From: Pochonia chlamydosporia 170
Taxonomy: Eukaryota; Ascomycota; Sordariomycetes; Hypocreales; Clavicipitaceae
DNA length: 64,000 nucleotides
Assembly (NCBI RefSeq): GCF_001653235.2
Contig: NC_035790.1
Span: 7,254,001-7,318,000 of the forward strand
Reading direction: 5' to 3'
How positions within the stretch are numbered: the first letter of the stretch is position 1; each line of letters opens with the position of its first letter. The notes below the pieces were generated by a model. The model was not told where the DNA came from. It saw nothing but the letters and a program-made list of their open reading frames with translations, and searched no databases. Of this stretch, positions 22,875 to 33,765 are shown one piece after another. The position numbers and the translations under genes are program-made.

Positions 22875-25369
22875 ATGCAGAGGAGAATGAGAACACTGCT
22901 CCCTGCGCCAATCAGGTCACCGGACGACCCACACGCAGAGACGACAGCCGAATCCAGCGCGCAAAAGAAGAGGCGAAGCGGAGTAAGCATCGCCTGCAAT
23001 TTCTGCAGAAACCGAAAATCTGCTGTAAGAAAGAGTAGTAAGCTAGTAGCGAGAGATGGTTCTAATTCTTTTATTAGTGCGATGGTAAACAGCCAGCATG
23101 TACACCATGCTTTAGACGCGGGATTGTATGCACCTACGTTACTAAATCCGCCAACGAAACATACATGGAGGCTTTAAAGCGACAGAACGAGGCATTAAGA
23201 TCAAATGAATATGCGTTATTAGAGATTTTAGACCTTCTGAAGTCTGATTCAGACGAAAGATCAATGACTTTAGTTCGCAAGTTGAAGGCATCCAATGAGA
23301 CAGATACTACCACTCTTCTGGAACAGTTGAAGCAAGATGTGACAGCAGGAGACGGGAGTATCCTGGATCAACTTGAGGTAACAAACAGTGCAGGTGCAAC
23401 TTCGCAATCGAGTGCCGAGATCAATCTCATGCTTCGTCATCCAGTAGCATATCCTGCTCTGGCTCAGGTCGATTTGCCCTCCAAGTTTCTACACCCATTG
23501 CCGATTCGGTTAGCGAAAGTATACTGTAACGGAAATGCACTACTTGGGTGTGTATCTCTATTCCCAACCTAGAATACGTTTTCGATACCATTTCTAAATG
23601 CAGTACAGATCCGGTAGGGAGGGCCTTAAGCCTATTCCCACACTAGGCTTCCAAACTCCTGAAGGTCCCTCCGCTACGATGTTGGAAGAAAGCCCATCGC
23701 CGTACTGCGATAACCGGCTGGCGAATTTAAGGATCATCCAATGGACTTCAGTCCCTGTAACTGACGAGTTCGCTGCGGGCGCCATATCTCTCTTCCTTAA
23801 AACAGATCACCCAATTCTCGGGATATTCGACGCAGAGCTCTTCATAAGGGACCTAATCGAACCGCGCCTTCGATTTTGCTCCCCACTCTTGGTGAATTCT
23901 CTTCTCTACTGGGCCTGTGTAAATATATTCGTTGAAGCCTCTAAATACAGGATATTGACGTTAATAGCAAGCTTATGCGTCGTTTGAGCCGCGAGCTATC
24001 GCGTACAGTGAAGCGTTCTTCAACGAGGCCGATAGTCTCTGGTCAGTCGAATCGCAAAACGACTCTCTTAACGCCGTCGCTGCTTCCCAGTTTCTGAGCT
24101 TAGGGTCAGTCTATTATGGTAAGAACGCTGGTTTGTCATATTGGAGTCAAGGAATTCAGATGGCGCAACGCATGAAGCTCTTCGGAGTGCCCGATACGGT
24201 CACGGAACAAACACTAAGCACGCAACCGCACGAATGGGTACAGGCCATGTCGCACACGGCCTGGGGAGCTTATAATTGGGCTGCGTTAGTATCGAGCGTT
24301 CTTAGGGCTCGCATTAGCTAAACATAGACCAGAATGCGATCCTTACAATTTCAGGAACAGGATCTGTCAATTCGCTATCCACCTACATTGGCAATACCCG
24401 GATTGAGAGGCGGTGGCCTCGAATCCGACAACACGGCTAGGCAGATTCATTCGCATCCTCTCCCTTCCTATACGGGGGATTCATTCCCCGCGTTATGTGA
24501 GCTTTGGTCTATGGCAAGTCAATGGATTCTATTATGTTATAAGGATGGAGATAGCTCGACTGCCAGTAGAGTATCTCAAGAGTATGCTGAGTGCATGTTT
24601 CAGAATCTTTTGAGCTGGTCGGACAAACTACCCAACTCACTAGCTCGCGGTGACGAAAGCACTGATCACAGCCTAATAATCCAGTAAGCACACCTTTGGA
24701 CATTATTTCAACTTGGCTGATGTTGAACTAACCATGAGCGGCATCTGGCTACACGTTTTAATACTAAGTATATTCCGACCATTCACTATAACTGCACTAG
24801 GAGTCGCTACGAAGGGTCACACGACGCACACCGATCCCATTGGGCCTTTTACAGCATCGTTAAAACAACTGAAACACCTGGTTCGAATTTTCGACTGCAG
24901 GTATCCATCATCTACCTATAGCATTCTATGGCATGTTGCTTTGCTACAGGTCGCTAATGCTATGGTCAACGAGGTAGATGACCCGGATAGTCTTGGCTAT
25001 TTTCTGCTGTGTGTCGCATGTTATCGAGATCTCTTTACTTCATACCGCGTTGTTTACTCCATTGTAAAGGGGTTGCTCTCAATGGCGCGAAGAAAGGGTG
25101 CTATGTCTGCCTTAACAGCCCAGTTAGTGCTTGAACAACTGCAAAAAAATGGCAAGCATCATACAGCCCTCGACAATATCCGAGCCACATTTGTGGTTGA
25201 CTTGGACCTAGCTCTTACTGATACGCGCGCCGCCCAGGCGGAAGCACTTGCCAACGATTTTGACGCTATGGCTATTTTTGACGTGCTGACTGTTTCTACC
25301 GATTACATTGCCTCATCATCTGCCGACACACGTGGCCACAATCAGCAAGACATAATCGACGGAAGTTAA
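22875..25369 (+). CDS. Full-length Zn2Cys6 / fungal-specific transcription factor, NirA-like
   Basis: Six exons (22875-23024, 23078-23551, 23604-23918, 23968-24288, 24355-24683, 24739-25369) join in phase to 739 residues with normal GT-AG borders and CTAAC-like branch points. The cluster is ACNFCRNRKSA then CDGKQPACTPCFRRGIVCTY at residues 41-75, followed by a helical linker. The regulatory domain shows the usual landmarks: HPILGIFDAELF, SPLLVNSLLYWACQAY, YSEAFFNEADSLW, QMAQRMKLFG, HTAWGAYNWAAL and ILSIFRPF. A nuclear regulator of the nitrate-regulator (NirA-type) architecture. The target pathway cannot be inferred because no metabolic cluster is next to it. No break found. Confidence 0.85.
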
Positions 25370-25510
25370 TGCTTTCGGACGGATGCTAGCCACTATGAGC
25401 AGCTAGCTTCTGTCCAGCTCTGTTGACTCAAAACCACCATTAATTTTACCCGTTGGCTGTTCTCGGAAATAGGTTGCCCTCATTTTTGGATGGACTATAA
25501 CGGCACTTTG

Positions 25511-26491
25511 TCAATATTTTACGTCGCTCTCAAAAGCATCCTCGAAGTCTGAATATTTGTCGCTTTCGGAGGTCTTGATTTCGAGATTTGGTGATTCTTC
25601 GGTTATCCCTGTAACAGGCCTGACGCTCGATGAATATAGTGAAGTCGAACCAGTGCCTAACCCGGACTTGTTAGCAGACGATGCAATTATTGACGGTTGG
25701 AATTGCAGCATTCGATGTCTTTGCTGCTCGTGCTTTCTTGACCTACCGTCTAGACTTGGTGTGGAATATAAACTATTCCCGCGGTTTCTAGTGTGCAGAG
25801 AGCGAACGTATTTTGAAGCCTCATTATTTACCCAAATATCGATATTTGGATCCTGGCAGTTTGCATGGCTTATTATGTAGTTTTTCAGATGGGATAACTC
25901 TTGGACAAGGTTCATGTATTCCGTCTGAAGCTGGTGGTGGATTAATTCTAGTCCAGATTTCTTTTCTTCTAGATTCTCAGTCCACTGCTTCTTGCAACTT
26001 CGACATTTTGACGCGGCCACGCGGTTTCTTTTACGCCATTCTTGACGGCGATTCTTTGTTTTCTTCTTATCCTTCCACTCCTCGGTTGGATGACTAATAG
26101 TCTTTGTTGCTTCGCGTTTCGGCTGTTTTCTTGTTCGACCTTGTGCTGGATTTATTTGGTTCCTTGGGGCTATTCCCGGGGAGAGCACACCCAAAGTGGG
26201 GGTTTGATGGCCAAAGCTGGACGTGATATCTGAAGGGTCGGCAACCTGATTCCATGACTCCACGCGTAAGAGGGTATTGATATTCCGTGGTTAAAGGGTA
26301 CACCCCCCTGTTCCTCCAAGTTGATCTAGGGAGGGTAATGGTTGGCATTTGAGTCCGACTGACAGCCTTGACAACGGAAAAGGAAATATATTTATTGTCC
26401 CATCGTCGTAAACACTTGTTAGAGGCGACCAAGAACGGGAACGCTGGCCATGCTCTAAAAGGGCCGGGTCAACGACGCATTCCCCTGCCAT
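25511..26491 (-). pseudogene. ATF-type bZIP transcription factor, second copy with an in-frame stop
   Basis: ATG at 26491 (MAGECVVDPALLEHG, matching MAGETTVDPVLLDPC of the copy at 15989). An in-frame TAA at 26291-26293 is followed in the same frame by the rest of the protein, including RNRVAASKCRSCKKQW, NLEEKKSGLELIHHQL and INNEASKY-type WVNNEASKYVRSL. The 90-nt segment near 25670-25760 has intron borders (GTAGGT, CTAAC, GGTTAG), at the position of the intron in the other copy. The stop could come from CAA to TAA. Translation could restart at the ATG at 26263, which would keep the whole DNA-binding domain, so a shortened functional protein is possible. The KKTSA repeat is absent. Confidence 0.8.
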
Positions 26492-28051
26492 TTGTCCAAC
26501 CAGGAAGTCGGCAGTCGATATATCGTCTGTACTGGAGCCTCCAATGAGTGAACCGGCGATGAAAAGCCTAGTTTGATTGGTTTACTTTTGAGAAAGCAAT
26601 GATGACTGCACGGAGTAATTTAAACCAGATGGTGCGGGTTTGTTGGCTTCAACCCGAAATCGGAAACACCAGAGGTTGCCCCAGTACAGATTGGCACGAC
26701 TGTCCTAGCAGCTTTGTTCCAGGTTCCTCAATGAGGGTGGACGGATTTACCCAATATAACTTGGCCAGGCTAGGACGTAAGACACGATGCTCTCAGTAGG
26801 ATCGATTCATTTGAGATGTAACAAACTCATTTTTACCGGACGACCTGTCTCCAATACTTGAGGTGTCCGGGGATTGACCTAGATGTAGTTTCTGACTGAC
26901 GCTAGAGAGACAATTTTTGTATTCCTGTTTGAGCCACAACTGCCTTTCAGGCATCTCCCAGTGGAGGCTGACCTGGGGCAATCTCAGTGGTTGTCAGGCC
27001 GTGCCCGCGGACAGGGCCTATACCACTTTGGATACCCTTGTCGGGCAATCTATTGGCGATGCTCTCCACGAAACCTGAAGTAAAGCCTTGGCAGCACCAA
27101 GTTGGCACAGCCAAACGGAATATTTGCTGGTGCCGCGAAAATTTCGGTGGAACGCACGTCGGACATGCCTCCGAACAGTCTTTTCATTGGCTGGTATCTG
27201 CTGAACGTAGCGACGGAGCGTTGTCTCCGGATGTGCAACGAAAGGCCCCAATCACAAAACGGCACTGCCATTCATTATTCTCATCGCTCCTTTCCAGGAA
27301 GTTACACAGCTTTTTAAGCTTATGTGGCAAGGTAGGAGAACGGATTTTCTCCCGTGAACCGAGCGACTCTATACGAGGGACAGTCCAGTGAAGTACTTGA
27401 CAAACTTTGAGCTTCCAGGCTTTGCGAGCTCAATGCTGGTCGACGTTAGACGCCTTCACTCGCGTGGTTACTGTCTCATGGTGAATAGCTGGCAGGTGTC
27501 CACCACATTGCTCCAGATGACCTTCCTGGGTAGTTCTTGTTGGCACCGACAGCTGCAGAACCGCGACCAACAAATTCACATTGGTAGTCATTGCGGGGAA
27601 GTGGCCGATCCCACGTAAATGCTATAGCATGATCACCTCTACAAAACAGAAGGGACGAAAGAAGCCAAAAGACAAGAGTTCATAGCCATACTGGTTTGAT
27701 GTGTCTGGCTTTAGATAGGTAGGTTGCTCAACGTAATGTCATCGTACATGACCCACTAATCCGGCCAAGCAGCTGCTCCGCCTCGTGGTGGCTGCAGCTC
27801 AGCTCAGCCACTCCAGTTTCCAAGAAGCGAAGAGCAGTTTAATAATCTATGTCCTCACGACTTGTTTAGCGTCATGATTTCCAAATGATGCGTAGATTGC
27901 GGAGTATGCTCCGGTCACGTGCATCAATTATCTCGGGAATTTCTCGCTTGGTTTTGCTCCAAACTAGACAAAGTCGCCCAGTATAACTCGCCTTGAAGCT
28001 GGACGACCTCGGATTGCAATGGTTTTGTATATGCGTTGAACTACAACAAAG
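26492..28051. other. No gene recognised
   Basis: Opposed overlapping frames lie at 26987-27391 (+) and 27018-27271 (-). The minus frame 27050-27271 (MSDVRSTEIFAAPAN, CANLVLPRLYF) looks weakly protein-like but I recognise no family and there are no supporting introns. The rest appears featureless. Confidence 0.3.
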
Positions 28052-28799
28052 ATGCCCGACGAGCCATCAAGGAGGCCCCTTCGACGACTCATACCAGCCG
28101 CCAGAGCTAGCCTTACCACGTCGGAGCCAGCTGTTCCGGAGCGGCAAAAGCCGGTCACTGCAGCCTGTGAAGCTTGCAGAAAGCGTAAAGTAAAGGTTTT
28201 TAATCCTTGCAACGTAAAACCAGAAGAATTGCGCCGTCTTAACGATATGATAGTGTGACGGGCTACGACCACAATGCTCTTCGTGTATGCGGACCAAAAG
28301 AGTCTGTCAATACACTACACAACCATCTGAAACGAGATTATCGGCTTTAAAGCGACACAAAAACCACGCAGAACAAAAGCTTCGAGACATCCACAGATCT
28401 CAATGGGTTCACCTGCAACTGATACGCGCCCTCGCTACCTCTGCTGATGAAGATGCTGCCACTATTTTCCAGCAACTCCGGCAAGGATGCGACCCTGTAC
28501 TTATTTTGCAACAGATTGAAGAAGGGGGATTGATACTGCAACTTAGGCAGCCCGCCGATGCACCCAAGCAAGCTTCAGCAGACCTTGCTCAAGACCAAAC
28601 AGATGAGCAGGCAACTGGCAAGCTACCACCAATGGCCCGTTGGCATAGCGCGAATCAGGAAGCATACGGAAAAATATTCAAACGCCTGAAATCTGTCAGC
28701 CAGGAACGAGGCGTCGAGATACTTCGTAGAATACATCAGGGTCAAGATATCTCGGACATGACCCATCTTGTGGAAGATGAAAATCTCCCTCTCCGGTAG
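28052..28799 (+). CDS. Short Zn2Cys6 regulator, 229 residues
   Basis: Exons 28052-28195 and 28254-28799 join in phase. The cluster is ACEACRKRKVK then CDGLRPQCSSCMRTKRVCQY, again split by the intron. It is followed by two related helical segments, ALATSADEDAATIFQQLRQG and FKRLKSVSQERGVEILRRIHQG, each ending in a short hydrophobic motif (ILQQIEEGGL, ISDMTHLVEDE). No middle homology region is present. This protein, the 153-residue protein at 17911 and the fragment at 12930 share this design. The donor (GTTTTT) is weak, but the joined frame is exact. Confidence 0.75.
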
Positions 28800-29233
28800 C
28801 ACTCCTAATAGTCCAGACCATTTAGAGCACTATTAGTGCAAACTGCAATCCAGGCTAATAGTCCTTGGACTGTCGGGCCGGTCTGCATCTTCCGAATTGG
28901 AATTGGACTGACGGTCCAGTCTGTGTATCTTGGACCGTACCGACAAGTCAGACAATCCAGCCTCCGTCTCGGACCGAACTGATGGTGCAGTCTGACTTCT
29001 GCCATGAGGATTTGGCGGTGATAGCAAGATCAGGAATCGCTTTTGGGAATGAAGGGTCTTTGGCTGAATTGTAGTCGTAGTGCCGGTGATTTCGGCGTAC
29101 AATTATGTAGACATTTCGTCCTTTTACAGGGCCAGTTTTTGCTTGTAGTCGTTATCCCTTTGACTGCGAAAGTGTTACGTTTTAGCGCACCCCACTTCTA
29201 CTTCGCGATACATCAGCGCGCCATTCCATCCCT
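28800..29233. other. Short-word-repetitive spacer
   Basis: Contains CTAATAGTCC twice (near 28805 and 28855), the near-palindrome GCACTATTAGTGC, and several variants of GGTCCAGTCTG/GGACCG. This looks like a decayed small element, but no clear ends could be fixed. Confidence 0.35.
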
Positions 29234-29481
29234 CCAAGGGGGTGACAAGAAGGGCGGCACTGCAAAATGCCCCCGCACACACAACAAGGCCTAACAACGC
29301 AATAATAAGACCACTAACTTGAGGCTATTTTATGATTAAAATTCCAGTCATTTCCCCATCAGCTTCTAGAACAGCATTAAAGCGATTTGGCATTGAGCCA
29401 AACCCGGCTTTAATTCAACTTATTGCCTTGCTATGCATGCGGGGGCGTTTTGCGGTGCCGCTTTTCTTGTCACCCCTTTGG
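29234..29481. mobile_element. Fold-back MITE, 248 bp
   Basis: Inverted arms of 44 bp at 29234-29277 and 29438-29481 differ at only a few positions. They begin CCAAGGGGGTGACAAGAA and, reversed, CCAAAGGGGTGACAAGAA, and end in CCCCCGCA. Weaker pairing continues inward (AACAAGGC / GCCTTG). The interior is A/T-rich without a gene. No clear target duplication. The superfamily cannot be named. The right end stops 18 bases before the RNase H-like start codon. Confidence 0.85.
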
Positions 29482-29499
29482 CAAGCCCGCCTTGCCAGC

Positions 29500-29982
29500 A
29501 TGGTTTACATCATGGAAATCTATACCGACGGTGGCTGTAGAGGCAATGGACAACCGGGAGCAATAGGTGCCGCTGCCGCTGCTTTCAAGAAAAGAAATGG
29601 AACGTACGATGCATGGACAACATCGTTACCCCGATATCCGCCACCCACAAACCAGCGGGCCGAAGTCAAAGCCATCATCGTGGCCCTGGAGCAAGCCCTG
29701 GAAAAGTTTGAAGAGCTAGACACAAATCCATATCTAAATGTCAAGATCTATTCGGATTCCAGATATGCGATTAACTGTATGACGAATTGGATTTACAAGT
29801 GGGCCTAAAATGGGTGGATCAATGTTGCGGGCAACGAGGTTGCGAACCGAGATCTTCTCGAGGAGGCTTCAGATCTTGATGATAGATTGAGAGAGTTGGG
29901 AGACGTGGACTATATCTGGATTCCGAGGGAGAACAATCAGTATGCTGATAGATTATGCAATGAGGACATGGACGAACAATGA
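29500..29982 (+). pseudogene. Ribonuclease H-like protein with an in-frame stop
   Basis: Frame from MVYIMEIYTDGGCRGNG. The four acidic positions of the RNase H fold are readable: Asp in YTDGGC, Glu in NQRAEVKAII, Asp in IYSDSRYAINCM and the late Asp in NNQYADRLC. A TAA at 29806-29808 interrupts the frame between TNWIYKWA and NGWINVAGNEV, after which the same frame continues to the stop at 29980-29982. CAA to TAA would explain it. RNase H cuts RNA in RNA:DNA hybrids. The upstream frame runs on into the fold-back MITE, so the original promoter and start may have been replaced. Confidence 0.75.
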
Positions 29983-30359
29983 GTCTCTGTCAATGTATCA
30001 GACTAAGCTGCTGCAGCAGAAGCAGACTGACATAATTTAGTGAGAATGGCCGCCAAGATTCAAGCTGAAGAAGACGAATGAAAGTGCATAATGATTTCTA
30101 CTTTACATTGATCCTATTGCCGTCATTCTTTTATCCGCTTCACTATCATCCTCAACGTTAAGCTTTCCAAACCAGTCCCAGAGAACATCACACGCCTCGA
30201 TAATGTCTGCCTTGAACTAGACTTGCGGATCTCGCCGAAACTGTAACGGTCCAAGCGAGTGTATTGACAACTGGCTTTCCATGCCCGAGGCAAAAAATTC
30301 TTTCCGCAAGGCAATTAGGGAAATCTTATGGATTGACGTACTGACAGCCTTCGACTGAA
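29983..30359. other. No gene recognised
   Basis: A spacer between the RNase H pseudogene and the end of the minus-strand pseudogene. A small minus frame (30123-30314) has no motif. Confidence 0.35.
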
Positions 30360-31584
30360 TTAGGCAAGAGTAAGGACAAGGCCTTCTTTAAGGTTCTTAA
30401 CAGTGTCTTTCGGAAGTGGATCCTTCTTATCGAAGGCATAGTGCCTCCGCTCCGCATTGCTCCATGTCGAGATGTCCAAGCCATCGCCTCCAATGGCATG
30501 CCTATGCGTCCCACGGAAGGCATACACAGGTGGGACACACATGAGCCGGTTAGTTCGAAAAGGTCCTCGCCCAACCCCATGGATCTTTGGCGTTCATCTT
30601 TGGCATTATGAGATCGACGTCCTTGGAGATGTCCTCCACACCGGGCACGGTGATACCACAGCGACAGACATACGCCTGCAAATAGAGATCCAAGTTACCC
30701 GCTCGGAACTTAAACATCTTTGGATTCGAAAGGTGAGTATCCCCCAGTAGACCTTGCTCCTGCATCGATTTCGCCGTCTCCTGGTACAGTGCCATCACTC
30801 AGCCCAAATTCTTAGTGTCCGTATCGTCCGCAAGCTGGGCCCTGCCGTCCAGGACCGCCAGCGCTGCGAGCACCATCCGAGTTATCTGCGCCACCGTCTT
30901 CTCGATCATCTCTCCGTCGTCGGCCATGCACATTGTATGACCCTCACCCACTAGCATAAATAGCGCCATGGCCTCAACCACTGCCCAGGCCTCACGCCAC
31001 TGCTGTGCTTTGTACGCTTCCTCAAAGTCTAGCAGCATATTCTGCACGACCTCGAGCGCTCCATAGGCCATGTGATCATTGAATGTGTACATAGCAAATG
31101 CCTCGGGGCTGCGAAGGTTCATCATGTCCCCTGCCATGCGATATCTCGCCAGGCCAGCCCTGGTCATGGTATATGGGTGGGAGGGGAGTAAGGCGGCCGG
31201 TTTGCCGCATGGACATGTCTTGCCCTTATCACAAGCTTGCGTGTTGGGCTCCTCGTTTTCATCACTCGCGTCGCAATCGTCCTCTGCTTCGTTCTCTTCG
31301 TTATATGCGCCGTCGCGGCCTTGAAGTGGGTTGCAAATGCAGATGAACTCGTACGCGAGACGGGGATTCTGGGTAGCAATTTGATAATTTATGTCTAAGT
31401 TTTTAGAGCCCGACACTTCTGCCCAGCGCTGTTGTCTGTGCTTGATAGTTGACTGCAGCAGGATATCCTGCAGCTGAGGCTCAAGGGGTGCCTCCTGGGC
31501 GGCGGCGGGCTTGGCCTTCTTCCCATTGCTGCATTCGTTGATGTTGGGGTTGGTAGATTTGAGGGCCTTGCGTTTCGGCGGCAT
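30360..31584 (-). pseudogene. Unknown conserved-looking protein, broken by a stop and a frameshift
   Basis: ATG at 31584 (MPPKRKALKSTNPN). The protein has a Lys/Ala-rich start, an acidic Asp/Glu stretch, a cysteine group (CICNPL, CDKGKTCPCGK) and a long helical part (MVLAALAVLDGRAQ). A TGA at 30799-30801 interrupts the frame, which then continues unchanged (MALYQETAKSMQEQGLLG, YVCRCGITVPGVEDISK). A one-base insertion near 30553 shifts it again to MCVPPVYAFRGTH...NLKEGLVLTLA. The continued coding character after both breaks shows recent decay. I do not recognise the family. The cysteines might bind metal. Confidence 0.65.
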
Positions 31585-31993
31585 CGTGAAATTTGGGCAA
31601 ATTCGGAGAGACGGACATGCTGCATCACCTTGTTGAAGAGCGGCGAGTTGTGATGTCTGTCAACGCGAGGAGAAACACATGCCCAATGTAACGCGTACCA
31701 AACATTGACTAATCTCCTTGAGTGTGTTTAGGCTGCACTTTGGTTACTACGGTGGGTGATAGGGATTGCGTGGCTTGGAGCTCGGCAGCCGAGTTCGGCG
31801 CTGACCACTGGAAGTGGCGGAGCTGCTTCATTATGGCCATGAGCTCCGGCGAGCCGGCAGTGATCTCGTTGGAGCACAATGCACTTCTCACGACATCAAT
31901 TAGACGTGTTGTGTTACCGATGCTATCGGACTTGTACACCGAAAGGGCCACTTCATCAGCCTCGGGTGATTTCTTCCAACCACAAGAATACTT

Positions 31994-32719
31994 CTAGTCT
32001 AGTTCTATCACCTCGACATTGTCATTGACATATTGCTTGACCTGCTCTGGCCAGAACGTTGGATAGCGGCCTTTGCCTTCGAGTACCACCATTTCTAGCC
32101 TTACTAGCTGCGTGCCACAGTCAGCGAGCAGGTTTTCTATCCAATGTAATTTTGCAAAGACTTCCCAATCCGCTTCATCTTCGTCGTCCTGGGAACTGGA
32201 ATCCGCGCTAGATATGATTATATTGGGTTCGATTGCTCTGTTGGACGCCTCGTTGAATGAAGAGCAGTCAATATACAAAATCTTTAGCTCTTTCGTCCGC
32301 AACATCGCTTTCTTGGTGAACTCTGCGCCACTGGTATTGAACCTGTCCTCGTTACGGAGTTGAAGGCGAATCTTCTGGACGCAAGCCCAGTCAAGACGGC
32401 CTTTTACTGCGAGTTGGAGCCGGAAATTCCAAGGCGAGTAGAAGGTCATGGCCACCTCTCGCAGCCGCCTCACACATCGCATTTCCGACATTATTTTCTG
32501 ACAACTAGCTTCAAATGATATGCCATGGCCCTCGTAAGGTTTGTCCTCGTTGAGAAACAGGTGTTCGGGCTGGTTCGTTCAGACGCCATCTGCGATGGCA
32601 TCGATAGCGATGTACTGCTGGTAGACAAGGTCACGGATCTCCCTTGGGAGGCGAGTAAAAAAGAGAGAGTTGGCTTGGTCTAGGCATTCGGACTGGAATT
32701 TCGAATGTTTTGACAACAT
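31994..32719 (-). pseudogene. 2EXR/F-box-like orphan protein with in-frame stop
   Basis: ATG at 32719; LFFTRLPREIRDLVYQQY near the N-terminus is the LPxEIRxxIY motif of the fungal 2EXR/DUF7730-type family. A TGA at 32579-32581 interrupts the frame, which continues through HLFLNEDKPYEGHGISF, RLREVAMTFYSPWNF and LKILYIDCSSF to a stop at 31994. These proteins resemble F-box adaptors but have no assigned role. About 240 residues overall, within the usual range. Confidence 0.6.
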
Positions 32720-32979
32720 GTCCGTAGTCAGGTATATCAAGTTTGAGATGATGCAAGGAGTGTGACAGCAGCATGATGATTGTGTTTCGATGAAGAGGAG
32801 GGGAAGCCCGACGAGAGCCCTGATGATGTTGGTTAGAGCAGGCATCAAGGTGCTCCACGACCCACCCAGGCGACTCCGGTAGCGGGTCCAAAAGTCTTAG
32901 GTCGGAACCCCATACAACTCTACGCGGGCCAAGTCGCGACGATCACCAACCAAGCAAAGAAAAAAAGCCGATGCTGTGC

Positions 32980-33171
32980 TCAATTCTCAGCGTACCAATA
33001 TGCAAGCACTGCGCTGCTGCCTTCTCTCGCTATTCGCTCATTGCCTAGGATCTGAGCAAATCGCTGATATAACGTTATTTCGAAGAATCTCCGCCATTCA
33101 TTTCGTGGTGAAGTGACAGTGCAGATGTCCTGATCCGCCATCATTACAACGGACTCCTTGTCGGCCACCAT
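32980..33171 (-). CDS. Small hypothetical protein, doubtful
   Basis: A 63-residue ATG frame (MVADKESVVMMADQD ... RFAQILGNERIAREG) lies between two other pseudogenes. Its composition is protein-like, but there is no motif and no second exon was found. It could be the last exon of a lost gene. Confidence 0.2.
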   Translation of the reverse strand: MVADKESVVMMADQDICTVTSPRNEWRRFFEITLYQRFAQILGNERIAREGSSAVLAYWYAEN

Positions 33172-33314
33172 TCGGCTGGGAGCTCTGGAGTTAACCACGG
33201 TGGTCTGAAAAAAAAAAAACCAGGTGGTGATAGGAATTTATAGTTGGTTACTAGATTTTGTACAGTAAGGATTCAGTGCGTCTCTGTGGGTATTGGCTAC
33301 CAGCGAAAATCGTC

Positions 33315-33518
33315 ATCGAGCGACTAAGAAGATGCTTCATTTGTGTTGGCAAAGAACTCACCCTGACTCCAGAGGATGTGGCCGTGGAGGATCTCGTACA
33401 TCAGTTCCACGCCTCGGGTGACTTGTCCAAGCACTTCCGCCGCAAACATTTGTCGAATTTGAAGAATGGTGATGACACAAAGTGTCCCGTTTGTGACCCG
33501 GCGCTTGACCGCAGGTAA
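33315..33518 (+). pseudogene. Fragment of a DUF3435 gene (C-terminal zinc finger)
   Basis: The frame reads RLRRCFICVGKELTLTPED, VEDLVHQFHASGDLSKHF and KCPVCDPALDRR, matching the end of the gene at 1-1971 and the fragment at 2388. Nothing of the recombinase domain is nearby, so it is a 3' relic. Confidence 0.75.
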
Positions 33519-33765
33519 AAATTTTAGAGCCATGCTTTGCGAAGTCACGGAACTCTGTCTTCGCATACGCATTTTGCAAGTGTGTTTTGCACGTGCCTAA
33601 ATACGTTCTCGTTCATTGCTGTCTTCATTCATATTGTATCATTTAGCCTAGCTTACTTAGTCGTTACCATCACTACTACCTTGCATGACTCTTATAGATG
33701 TAAAGAGTTTGCCTACTCCATACCTTAGTTCATGAAAGTCCCATATCGCCGTCTCATACGAGCTG

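Noticed and set aside
30799..30801. Programmed stop-codon readthrough (TGA) in the pseudogene at 30360-31584
   Set aside because: The next bases (GTG) do not match the known TGA-CTA readthrough context, and the gene also has a frameshift near 30553, so decay is simpler.
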